A stretch of 64,000 nt of DNA, taken from Stercorarius parasiticus (lineage: Eukaryota > Chordata > Aves > Charadriiformes > Stercorariidae). This document shows positions 1-12,207 of the stretch, piece by piece (the stretch's first letter is position 1; every line of letters begins with the position of its first letter). The stretch covers positions 248,001 to 312,000 of the forward strand of contig VWZL01004340.1 in the NCBI GenBank assembly GCA_013396915.1, read 5' to 3'. Below the pieces are notes generated by a model. That model did no database searches and had not been told where the DNA came from. It was given only the letters and a program-made list of their open reading frames with translations. Made by a program: the position numbers and the translations under genes.

Positions 1-3000
1 CTATCGGCTTTCTGTAGAGAAAGAAATCGAGTTATTCAGGATAGATTTTTTTTTAAGACTGATACTTAAAAATATATTCATATTTTCATCTTTGTAATAT
101 TAAACACATATAGAAATCTTAAAACTGAAAGTTATTTTCTACTAATGTTACTCACTTTTATTTGCATTATGTATTGAAGGAAACTAAATTTTAGCCTGTA
201 GGTTCAGTTTAATTCCTCCTCCAACACCTTCAGTATTGGAGGTACCAGCTTCCTCCATGTTACCACTATAACCGTGGAAACAATGATCTATGTACTCATG
301 GGGCGGCCTGCATTACCGGGCTCTAAGATTTAAGAGACCCTTTACAGAGGTCAGCCACGTACCCTCTTTGCAGCTCTACCACAGTCTCAGCATGCAATCT
401 TGAAGAGAACGTTTAATTGCAATATCCTGCTTTCTTTTCTTCAGATGAAAGAAATTAGATAATAATTTACAGCCTCCTTTGTAAATGCTCTCAGATTTAT
501 GAATGAAGCATTCTTCCTTCCCTTGCTATTGCATTCCTGCAATGGCTTTCTGTCTGAAACAAAGGATGTTGCATTAGAAGGGTAACTAATAAGCAATCTA
601 AAAACAAAAGGAACCTAGCCTGAGGTCAGCATGACCTGCAGTAATTTCTTCTGCTGCTTTTAGACACACACCAAGGATTAGCAGTCACCCTACACAACTG
701 CCTACAACAGCAGAACAGCAAAAAAAACAACAACAACAACAAAAAAAAAAAACAAAAAAAAGAAAAAGATATAAAACAAAGCCTTTTGTCCCAAGCTTAC
801 TGCTCAAAGGACACAAAACACTAACTTATTCCTAACTTATAGAGAATGTTTATTTGGAGAAAACTCTGGAAAGGAATCCTATGGAAATTAACCCTTACTT
901 CTCTCGATGCTATTACTACATGCAGAACTTCCAGATTTCTCCAGAAATTCCTAGTCCTTAGAAGTAGAAAATGTTCTGATGAGTTTCTCACGTAATCATC
1001 CAGCCCATAAATGCCAGAGCCAGACTGAAGGGAACAGTTATACAACGGGGCCCTGTAGAAGAGAAAAAACTGCCCAAGGCAAATTGGCTGCTTACATCAT
1101 ATATTTTCACGCTCTGTTTACAACCGCTCTGTATAGGAATCTCACAGTCCTGCTGTATAAGACATGGGTGAATATCTTCTGCTGAAATAAGAAAAAAACC
1201 AAACAATTCATTGAACGTTCATCTCAAATTTCAATTGAACACAGTCTTTTAAATGTCGCATGTTTAGATGAGGGTTTTTTTGTTGTTTAAACTGTCTAAA
1301 CCTTTAATAGGCTAAGTATAATGAGTGAGGATACCTTCCACAATACCCCCTGGGAATTCTTTTTTGAGACCACAATTCCCACCACATTCAGTTCTTCTGA
1401 ACTTGTATATGTTCCCGCTTCATATCAGTACTAACAAGCTAAAGAGGGGACCCTGAAACCACCGCTCCTCACTGAGGGGACTCTGATGTTACTTCAAGCA
1501 GTAGCTTAATGAATATCTTTTCCCCAACTGCAGTGCTGGCTTAAGCAGCTCTTGTTCCCTGAACTGACCAGAGAATTGATTCAGGTTAAAGCTATAGATC
1601 ATCTTCTACCTGTGTCAGTTCCCCAAGCTGCTCAGACACTGCAAACAATTCCTACTTTTATCAGCAAGCACTGAAAAACTTAAAAATTCCTGGAAATTCT
1701 CTCTCATCCATCACACAGACTTGCACCTACCAGCTAGGCAGGCATGCAGGAGATGAGAACTCTAGCAGTGCTGTAACACTGGGTTTCAGGAGTGGTAACA
1801 AAATCAAATTTCCTCCAAGGCTAGACTATCCCTGAGCACAGCAATGCAGGAAGAAGGGGGTTCATCTCCAGCTAGAAGAAGAAAATACTGCAAAAACCAC
1901 ATATATGTTACATCTCTGAACACTGAAAATTTTGGAGCTGGACTCAAAAAAGTTTTCAAACATTTTGATGTACTATTTGCACACAGAACTCCATAGCTTT
2001 AGACATTCAGCCAGCATTTAACTCTCATCAGAAATAAAAATCCTAGGGATTAATGACTAACATTAGCTCAATGCAACTGCCGATGCCACAGGCAAGGCTT
2101 ACACTAAACAAAAAAACAAGTGGGTGGACAATTAGTTCAAACGATGCTCTGCAGCTCAGCCTAACACCTTCCCTTCAGCACAAGGAGAGGACTTCCTAGG
2201 GTAGAAACACCTTGAGCAGAAAATAAATGCTTCACAGATGTACCTGCATGTTTTGAACAGGCCAAAAGTTAAATCCTTCCTTACATGGCTGCACTTCTTT
2301 ATGAAATAGCTGATGAGAATAGGTGTTTTTGAAAAGGAAGTCATATACCTGGCATTGCTCCTACTGGTATGTTGAGATTACCATCAGCTCAAAACTGCAA
2401 CTGCAGTCTGTGAGTGCGGTTTAAAAAGAGTTTCAGAGATTTGCTTGATGTGATAGAAGACGTCCACTAATGCCAACTTTACTCACATGTCTTCTATGAG
2501 ATCAATGCAGTGTCTACAGAAGCTTCATCAACAGGTATATGTTTAAGTGTTCACTGATGCTTAGGATTGCTTTTTTTTTTTTCCTCTTAAAATAACCTAA
2601 TTACTAGTTAGAGGAGAACAGAAATGAAAAAACTATCCATCACAATAAAGAACCTACTAGAGTATATTCTTGAAGCTGACAACTTAACCAGCTATAGGCT
2701 ACAAAAGAAGGAAAATGCAGGGGAGATCTGGTCAGTGTTTTTTGTTTATGTCCTTAAAATTTACTTTTTTGTAATCATATGAGTCACTTGTATTGAATCA
2801 GATGCATAGCTTGCATCCTTTTCAAAAAAGAAATCAAGACTTTAAGAGACAGAATTGTACTGAAAGACAGTAGAAGAGACAAGAACCAGCAGATCCCTGT
2901 TTTAAGTGCGATGATAGGACCATTTCTCTGTGTGACTGACTTGTCGTCTTCATGCAGCTGTGACAAAGGACGGTGCTCACTCTCTTTTCAGAGCTGTGTA

Positions 3001-6000
3001 TCACAGAAAGATAAAAGCAAGATGGAGAAATGCCTGCCCAGAAGTTTCATCCCAGAGATGTCAGTGTCCTTCACAAGACTGAAATCTTGTAACCTTTCTG
3101 GGGGACAACAGTACTAGAAGAAAAACCAGAGGAAAACAGAAGTAATGGAAATTACACAGTAAACCTCATATTCAATGCCTGAAACACCACATGTAAAATA
3201 TTTCTCCTTAACTCATGAGACTGCACAACTGAGAGGGGGGAAAAATAATCATTGTATAGACATCACATTGCCTCAAGAAATCCAAAATAGCTATGACAGC
3301 TGGCTTTAGGATTGAGTACAGTGGACAGGGATCTCTTGCGTTACCCACAGGATCTGGGAGGTGCACGCTTACAGCAATGATGATTTTAGTTTGGTTTTCA
3401 GGGAATGAATGCAGGACAAATAAGTTCTAAAGGCTTAATATTTAATCACAAGGAAAATCTTCATTAGCTGGTACTGAGATTAGAGCCTGTGCTTTATGGA
3501 TAGGACTGCATTAATACAGAAACAACTGTGAATATTTGTATTACACAACAGGCAGTAATAATGATTGGAAGTTTCGGTATAAAAAATTGATAAAAATTGT
3601 GTTCAATTTAACTATAGTGTATTCGCCTGGGTTACAGGGGAGCTTTGTTTCTCTTGCCTTTTATAAACGGCACCTCAGTCAACAAGAATTTAGCTTGGAG
3701 GAATGCATTACAAATGTAGAACAAATCAAATTAGCTCTCAGATGTTATCTGTTGATATCTCATTTCTTCCTCAGACTTCTGCTAACCGCTGGAATGCAAC
3801 ATCTGGGCAGCTGGGGGAGGCAACTGTTTTACTAAAAAGTACTAAATATAGGCACCACAGAACAAATTACAACACACTGCTTTCCCGCACCACCTACAGC
3901 ACAGGATGAACTAGGAACAGTCACCTGCTGCAAAAAAGGTAATTAGGTCTATGTAGCCTGTGTCATCTTTACAGCACAAAAAGCCAACTTAATTGGAGCA
4001 ATTATATGTTAAGGATGAGTGACAAAGTTACAGTCATCTGTTGCAGGTGTTATTTAAAGAAATCAAGATTTGGAGCACAATTTACTACTTTAAATTTTTT
4101 TCCCTGACACTGAAATTTGACCGCTCTGGAAGAATTCAGTAATGCATTCAATTATGACAACCATAGGCTTCACACTTAATATTCAAAATATTTTAACTTT
4201 ATATTTAGAGCAGCATACTTTTTTCTTCTTTAAAGGAAAAAGTTCGCTTTCTTGAAAGTTCTTCGTGTTTTCCATAGAACAGATTGAGGAAAGGATTACG
4301 TGACTTTCTCTGTCAAACTTTTACACAGCATTTCATGCTGATTAGTGTTAAGTGACAGGCTCCAGTGACATACACATTTGATGCAATGATTTACATAGAA
4401 CTAGAGGTTTTACTGCCCAACAGCTTAGCAGATTCTAGAAGAGCAAATGAAAATTTACTGTAGCGGAAGTGCCACAACTGTGAGTTCTATTAGCTAGAGA
4501 TCAGACTATGAATCATTTAATAAACTGTGCCATTGCTAGCAAAGGCTTTTGCAGCCTCCTTTCCAGCAAAGACGATAACCTTTCTGTGCAACCGCTGAAT
4601 GCTGTGAGAAAGGAACAGAATTATGGCTGCAGCACTAAGGTCTCCGTTAGAAGCCAGAATTGATCCACTATCGCAACAGAGTTTATGGAATTGAGGCTTC
4701 CACTTGTCAAAGTTTAAAACCACTAGTGAAAGTTCCTTGCTTAAATCATTTGGAAAAAGACCGGACAAAACACTAGATCATCTACCGAAGAGAGCAACTA
4801 TGTACTGTCATGGGCTTCGGGTGACGTGAACCAATAGACTATGATCAAAAAGCATCATGTTTAGCCAGCACAGATGCAGAAAGCATAGGTCTTTATCAGA
4901 CAATTAATTAAAAAAAAAATGGTTCTAAAAACCTAGAGCAATTTTCATCATTAAAACCAAAGAGAAACTGGAAATGCATCAATTATCTGGGGTATTAAAA
5001 ATATTTTATGACCTAAATGTAAAACACAGGTTAAGCTTACTAAAATTTCTGGAACTATACCAGTTTTCAAGAACTATTTTGTGTTGCCACATGAATATTT
5101 CATTATCTTCACAAATAAGAAAAATTATCTTTTCTTAAGGTTTATGCTGTCCTTTACTTTCAGAATACAAAGATGTATAAGACTAAAGAACACTGTACAT
5201 ACTCTGGATCAAATAACATCCTTCTAATTCACAAAACATGCTTACATTGAAATATTCTGATCTCTTCTGAAGATTTCCATATGCACCTTAAGTAAATCTC
5301 CGTGTTTACCATGTACCATACAGAGGAAAACATTGCTAGCCCCCCCCGCCATGCTCAGTCATTACTCAATTCTTCCGAAGGCTTATGCAGTGTTTTCTGC
5401 AATAGTTTGTCCACCCACACAGACAGTCAGCACGCCTAGTCCCTTGCTGTTGCAGGCAATCACATCATAAACCGATCAAATGCCATTGTAAAACTAAATA
5501 GGCTTTTTGGCCTAAGTTTCCAAAATTTGGGAGTGGGCCTCTCTTCCATTCAAACTAATTTGGGTAACAATGAAAAAATTCACTCATAAACAGAGTTTCT
5601 GACTACATCTTTTTCCGTCAGTGGTTCTTGTTTTCCGCTCCAACCCACATCATCTATTCTCTTCCTTCCACCCATTCTTCCCCCCCAAAAAAAGGCTGGC
5701 TTGAACACTGTGCTTCAATTTTCTGTAGAACTTTCTATTTTTCTTTCCCATTCTTTTTGTTTAGTATATGAAAGCAGCTTCCTGTTTAGAAACATGGGAG
5801 TCCTACACCCTCAGTAATGATGTATTCAGCCCATCGATGATCTTGGCATGAATGCCTTGAACCTTAATAAGCCTGATGGGATTTTCTGTACATGTCATCA
5901 TCAGTCCAAAAAACAATGCACAAGGTTTGTCATTTTGCACTGAATCAAGTCCCTTCCAAGTGCTACAGTTCTAATAAGAATTCTAAGGGCCTACAAGCCT

Positions 6001-8961
6001 CCTTCTCTTAAATATTTCAAATTATAGATTTCCAATGCCTAAAGAACAAGAACAGAAGCACCAAGAGGAGACAGTGCTGTAGCAGAACTCCCGTGATCAA
6101 TACTGTTCTGCTCTTTTAACCCTAAGTCCCTGCAGCAGTCTGACATAGCTTACGCTGTCAAAGTCTTACTATAACCTGTTATCCAAATCCTGGGCTTGTC
6201 CTGTGCTAGGGAATAGGAATGAAACACATAATGTAATCTCTTCATGTTCAACTTCAAAAAAAAAACATCTCCCCAAACCCTACGCATGACCTAGAACAAA
6301 ATTCTATCTGGTTCAAATACACAGGCTGGATCAAAACCTATTTCTGTGAGTTCAGAAAGGCAGCAGCGCCGGTAACTTGAAATAAACTGAAGTATTTGTC
6401 ACTTCAGAAGTTTAATGTACATAAATCCATAAGTGCAGGCTGTTCCCCCTGCTCACTATTAACTGCAGTGAAGTTACTGGACAGCCATACAACTAGCACT
6501 TGAATCAGCGGGTGCAGAAGCAGCCTTGTATACCACACACAACAGTGTGCTGTTCTTCTCCAGGCAGTTCTTAGCAGCAAAGTGGTTAACCACAATTTAT
6601 TCTATACAGCATAATTCTTCAGCTAATGCTACTAGCAAAGCTGCTAGTCTGGAGTTCATGCATTTTAAAATCTGACAATGCAAGGCACACATGCTGTTTT
6701 ACTTTAACTCTTTTGGGGGCTTGGTCTATGGCTACATAAACATCAAAACATATTTTGATCTTTACTTATGGGTGAGCAGCAGAGTTAATTTAAAACTGTC
6801 AGCAAGTGCCATCCTAATTAAAAACAAATGACTAATTGTACAACTACAGGGCCTGTTGACACAGGCTACATACATCAGTCAGGCAAAGCCAACCAAGCCT
6901 GAATCTGAGGAAATGCAGCACCACCTAGCGTCCTCCATGAGTCAGAGATTCAAAAAGCAATTTTACAATGAGTCCACATAGAAATTTTGCAGGTAGCTGA
7001 CACTCTCACAAAAGCAGTAAGACACCAGAGGTCCAACTACACCAGCACTTCTGAAAAAGGGGATTACATAATAAAAATCTTGTTATAAAAGAGCTGCTGA
7101 GAGTCAAATGTTCGCAGGCAGGACAGGAAATTCTTTAAAGATGATAAATTGAGAAATTACTCTGCCACCTATCAAAAAGATGCAGTCCGAAGATTAAAAG
7201 CTACCAGCAGGCTACTAGAAAGGCTACTACTATCTGTAAAAAGCTACTAAAAATAAAAATGCAACCTTCAAGAAGCTCAGTAATATTAAAAACCTCTGTC
7301 AGGCTAAAGACAATATAAAAAGGCATTTAAGAAATCTTGAGAAATTATTTGAGGAAAATTAAAAGATAAATTCTTTTTCAAACACATCAGGAGCAGGAAT
7401 CTTAGCAGTTAGTGCAGGCAACAGATGATCAAAGAAAAGGAAGAAAGAGACAAGACTACAGAAAAGCTTTTTAAAAGTATTTTTTAATCTGCATTCATCA
7501 GGGAGGAGCTTAGACTGGCTCCCACTCTGGAAAGGCCATTTCAAATTGGAGAGTCAGTAAAAGATGCTACTGGACATTTCAGCAACATAAACAATAGGAG
7601 ATCTTTGTAATCAGACCGTAAATACCCAAGAACTCAATTAGACAATAATTGAGCTAACGACCACCATGCATAATCTCTCACTGAAAACTTCAAGAGAAGC
7701 AGAAGGTGACAAATGAGAGAGTTTTTGAGAGTTTACAGCGATCCAGGTGAGCTATGTTAGTGAGATGACCTCTTTCAACTGTGCTGATACTCTGTAATAT
7801 GGAATTACTGGACACGGATAAATGTGTTACGCTGGTAAATGTGGCTCAAGTAAAGGAAATGCAGACCTCCCATCTCTCATTCTCAGAGAGCCTAAAAAGT
7901 GTTAACAGATATTCATTCTAAAATTTATCAAGGCAGAAGTTCATGATGTACTAACACCTCATGTATTGTGTCAGTCCTCCAATACAAAAATCATATAGTA
8001 CAACAGGAATAGTGCAGCTTTCATCAAAAGTGATTAAATGAAAATCTCTCTGCAACCTGGAAAAGACAAAACTGAAGGGCTGAATCTGAACCTGTCTTGG
8101 AGCTTACCAAGGCAGACCTTGCACACCTCACCACTGTCACAAGCTATGGACCTAAGTCATGAAGATTTTAACTGGAAAAGAAAGTGCCAGAGCAGGCTGT
8201 TTTTGCTAACCCTACAGAACATACCTAAGAACCTAGATCAATTAAGTTTATTAAGTCACAAGTCAAGCTCTGTAGGAAGTGTCCCAGTGTAGACCTACAT
8301 CTCTCATGTGCCTTTCAAACATACTTATTGAAATGTTTCATACTGCAAGTCCTTTTTTCATATAAGGAGAATAAACTGCAAACAGGTTGGGCCTGAGAAA
8401 GCATATATTAAAGAGCTTTGTTCAGGGTTCTAGTGCACCTTCACTGTAGATAATTAACAAGCTGCATGTACTATATTCAAGAAATGAAACAGGCTACATA
8501 CAGTGGGAAATGAATGCATCCAGCAGGCAATTCAACAGCATGTGAGGCAACAACCTCAGTCTCTATTTATGGCCTTGCAAACCATAGCTCTGTTAACAAA
8601 GCCACAATAAACACATCTGAAAACATTGTAAAGAAGCCCATCTTCTTTACATATATTAAGTGGAAGATGCATATAAATACTACTTCCCTGCTACAAGGAT
8701 ATGCATCAAGAATTTGAACACAGAAAAGCCATAAATTATAGCACCATAAATTCACGTAGTGTTGCCCCCCTCAAAGATCAATCTGCAATACTCAGGTATA
8801 AGTAAGGACAGAAATTAACGCAACATACATGAAAGTTAGTATTTTCTCAGAAAGTGAGACTACATACTACAACTTAATATAGCATGAGCTCCATAGAAGA
8901 GCATAAGAATAATGTCTTCAACATAAAAACATGACAAGTCAAATCTGAAAGATAAACCAAA
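1..8961. other. intergenic sequence left of LSM3
   Basis: AT-rich sequence in which I find no coding exon, RNA gene or recognisable transposon. Open frames here are short (at most about 85 codons), lack splice context and resemble no family I know. In human, LSM3 is followed at a distance by SLC6A6, so this is probably the left part of that spacer; that is inference. The only notable internal feature is a short A-rich low-complexity tract near 720-778. Confidence 0.6.
719..778. repeat. A-rich/(CAA)n low-complexity tract
   Basis: About 60 bases made almost only of A with interspersed C, including five consecutive CAA-type units and then long A runs broken by single C or G. It could be the A-rich tail of an old retroposed copy, but no body of such an element is recognisable on either side. 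Confidence 0.8.
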
Positions 8962-8967
8962 TTTATT
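8962..8967 (-). terminator. LSM3: candidate polyadenylation signal of LSM3
   Basis: AATAAA on the minus strand (TTTATT on the plus strand), about 300 bases beyond the LSM3 stop codon, in an AT-rich context. It is the first canonical hexamer I see downstream of the stop. It would give a 3' UTR of roughly 320 bases (about 8945-9267). No transcript evidence is available. Confidence 0.5.
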
Positions 8968-9267
8968 TAAAACAAAAAAATTAAGACAGTGCTATTGCCA
9001 AGACTGAATATATGAAGGATTCTTTTACTCATGTGACAAGACAGCCAATTTACAGCAGTTACATTAATTCTGAGAAAATCAGGTTGGGTTTACACTGCTT
9101 CAATTGACCACATGTAATTTCTGCATGACAAACTGGTTCCCCTTCCCAAAAGAACAGACAAAAACATCCTATAAAAAACATGTACAGAATTTTGAGACAC
9201 ATGATCAAAAGACAAACCATTGTCCAAAAGCCTGAAACTTTCCAAGAAGGTTAAATCCTTTGTTGCT

Positions 9268-12060
9268 TCAACCAACCCTCAACGGGGGAGCGACAAGCAC
9301 AACGCCGTCACCTCTGACAAAGAGCATCGGAATATTCCTTTTGGTAGACTATGAAGAAGGAAAGAAAAGTTTACATTTACAAAAGTGTATTTGCTAAGCA
9401 CATGACCAAATTCAATCATAACAAAACACCAGAAACATCTCCAACAGATATAAGCTTGAAAATACAACCTTCTGGCATGCTGAACAGATCAATACAACTA
9501 ACACCATGTCTTTGGATATCCTTTGTACTTTTGTAACAGTTTGCACAAAACTTATTTTGGATCTTCGTTCAAAATATAGTCAGCAAGAAACTATTTTAAC
9601 AATATAACATGGTTTACTTCTAAAAAAGTTTTCTATGGGGATAAATACACTGAAGTCCTTACTTTATAAATCTCTTCATAGGTTTCTTCATCAATCTCTA
9701 TTGTAGTTACAGTTTCTTCCACATCACCCAAAATCATATTTAAGTGCTGATCATATGCCTGTAGGAATAGAATTAGTTTATTAGTTCTTCCAAAATTCAA
9801 ACACATGCTCATTAAAATGAGAATTACAGCAAGACTTTCAGACATTAGTTTAGCCTGATTTTGACCAAAATGTGCCATTAGGTCAAAACAAAGTAGTATC
9901 AGTTATAGTTATAATTTCAAACATAAATGCCAACAAATCAGTACTCTGCAGCATAAATAAAAGGGAAGACGTTTATATTCACTGAAGTTCTTCCAGGAAA
10001 TAGCACTGAAGCTTTCAGAGAGAACACATGCAAGAACTCAAGAGACAGACACACTTCATTAGCACTAAACCAGCTACACATTCTCTGTTGCCAGTCCAGC
10101 CTCCTCGAATCGATTGCCCAGGGCCATCTTAAATGATATGAAAGCTGTAATACACACAATGCTACAAAAACTTAAAATAAGTACATGTTCCAAACACCTT
10201 ATAAAAGCATGTTGCAAACTACACCGCCGCCTCACGGATCTCTGCTCATCTTTGTGTTCCCAAAGGAGTTGAGGCCCAGTTAACACATGGGGCAGCTGGG
10301 TCTCTTCCCCAACACAGTCCAGTACTCAGGAAGGATGACTGACTTAACCGAAAGCAAAAATCCATCTTGTCAAGAGACATATCACTATCAGAAGAAAGCA
10401 CTTAGACAAATGAGATTTGCAGAGAATCCAGCTGAGTACATACCCCATCATATCCTCACAGGGTGTGCCTTAAGAGATACTTGTTTGATAATGATAATTT
10501 CATTCTTAATTCAGTTTTAAATAGACCTCAGCGTACTTCACAAGGAGAGGCCTGCAGCATTATTGCCTATTTCACAGACACAGAAATGGAAGCCAAAAGC
10601 AGTGGAATTAATTGCTTGGTATCATTCAGGAGACAAGAAAAACAAAATATATCCCCTGACTCTCTAGTGAAGCATTTAATAGCAGACAGAGTACTGAACA
10701 AATTAGATTTTTTCACCAATCACATTACACTTTTGATAAGAGAAAGGGTTCAGACGTTGTTACTGAGCTGATCTTTAACCACTTCCGCTCTTTTACCCAT
10801 GAGATACAATTACTTGTGTTTTTAAACAAATTCTTTAAACAATGAATGGAACGTTACAGGTAAGCTCGTGTAACAGACTGTTGTACATGAAAAAAACACT
10901 GCCCACTGCTTAGCTGAATAAGCATGGTATCTTCTGAAAATTTTACTTACGTGTAGTCTGCCTCTAAGCTCTCTGTCATTCCTCATTTTGACATAGATTC
11001 GCTCATCTAGACTGAGTCTGATAAGATCAAGTGGTTCCTCTACAGTATTTGTTGTTTGTTGCTAAAAAAACAAGTTAAAAGAGTTATTTATACAGAAGCC
11101 TGTGAACTTTTCCGTTCCTCAGGGTTTGTGAGGCACAGCAAACGACAGGTTAATAACATAGGTTCCAACATTCCAAATCATTCCTTCACATCCTGAGTGC
11201 AGCTGATATTACCACTCTCCGGATATTCACCATCTTGAGCAAAATAAGTTGAAAGGCTTCAGTTTAGCTTGCAGCAAATCATGCCTTATGCATACTGTTG
11301 TATAAACTACACTCCTTATCACCAACCACTGCCCATACTGCAGCAGAAAGCCTAATTGGCACAAACAAGCCACTTACGGCCCAGCAGCACCCCTGTACCA
11401 TCCCACGGCACGGGCTAGAAGAACCAAACACGCGCTGCCATTTTTGGCAGGGCAGGTCAGTCAGTTGGGCCACCCGCTGCCCCTCCGGCCCCAAAACACA
11501 CCTTTCCGTGGAGCCCAGCTCAGCAGCACCGCACTCACGCCAGGCCTCAAAGCAGGTTAGAAACCCACACGCACACTGGGCTGAGGTCTCTTTTTTGTGA
11601 TAAAGGTGTACTTTCACGATCGTGGCTAAAACGCATGAACGTTTTTGTGCATATTCCCCAGGATACTACTCTTTCCTTCTCAGTGAGGCAGAGCCGAGGG
11701 TATTCTCCTCAGCAGCCTTCCTCCATTTCCCTCCTCCTGCGGTTCCTGGGGAAAGCGGGCCTGAGGCGAGCCCTGCCCGCACTCCTGACCACCCCGGCGG
11801 CAGCACAAGGACGGAGGCCCTCCATGTTCTAACTCCATTTCACACAGAGAGCGCTCCCCCGGGGGGCTGCCCCTCAGAAAGGCTGCCCCAGCCCGGCAGC
11901 TCAAACCCTGCCTCCATCTCACGCCCCTCCAGCCCTAGAGGTTCCCCCAGGCCCGCGGAGGGAAGGCGGGAAACCCGGGCCGCAGCGGGGAAGGCCTCGT
12001 CGCTGCCTCCCGCCCTGAAGGAAGCAGAGACCCACTCACCTGGTCCACCTCATCCGCCAT
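9268..12060 (-). CDS. LSM3: LSM3, U6 snRNA-associated Sm-like protein
   Basis: Four coding exons on the minus strand: 12040-12060, 10951-11061, 9663-9758 and 9268-9348 (stop included). All introns are GT-AG and all junctions fall between codons. The 309-nt reading frame gives 102 aa, the usual vertebrate length. The protein starts MADEVDQ, carries the Sm1 fold (around [20 protein letters not shown] and [11 protein letters not shown]), and ends with the Sm2 motif [22 protein letters not shown]3 is a subunit of the LSM2-8 ring that binds the U6 snRNA 3' end in the nucleus, and of the LSM1-7 ring that drives decapping and 5'-3' mRNA decay in the cytoplasm. It is divergent from XPC: the two start codons are 147 bases apart in a CpG island, so transcription is probably from a shared promoter. 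The open frame reading from exon 3 into intron 3 is just read-through. Confidence 0.98.
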
Positions 12061-12063
12061 CTT
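12054..12063 (-). promoter_or_regulatory. YY1-type site overlapping the LSM3 start codon
   Basis: Read on the minus strand the sequence is AAGATGGCGG, the classic YY1 core; the LSM3 ATG lies inside it. YY1 sites just downstream of the start site, coinciding with the initiation codon, are known in many housekeeping genes. Binding itself is inferred. Confidence 0.55.
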
Positions 12064-12207
12064 TCAAACCGCCTCCCGCGCTCTCCCGCGAGACTTTATG
12101 GCCCTTCCCCTTCCCCTCCGACCGGGGCGGAGCGGGGGGCGGAGCGGGGGGCGGTGGCGGCGGCGGCGGCGGCGGCGGCACGGTGAGGGCTGCGGTGGGG
12201 GATCGCC
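12061..12207. promoter_or_regulatory. bidirectional core promoter LSM3 / XPC
   Basis: The 147 bases between the two start codons must hold both 5' UTRs and the core promoter. Visible elements are at least three GGGGCGG GC boxes (Sp/KLF) between 12124 and 12155, a near-match to the TCTCGCGAGA palindrome (TCCCGCGAGA at 12084-12093, one mismatch; BANP-type site), and a GGC triplet tract. There is no convincing TATA box. This is typical of a housekeeping divergent promoter. The transcription start points are not determined. Confidence 0.8.
12156..12179. repeat. (GGC)8 triplet repeat in the XPC 5' leader
   Basis: Eight perfect GGC units about 30 bases upstream of the XPC start codon, probably in its 5' UTR. 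On the opposite strand it lies upstream of LSM3. Such tracts are prone to length change and to assembly error. Confidence 0.9.

Noticed and set aside
4517..4768. 83-codon minus-strand frame left of LSM3
   Set aside because: Considered as a remnant of a pseudogene, but no family could be named and no second exon or poly(A) tail supports it.
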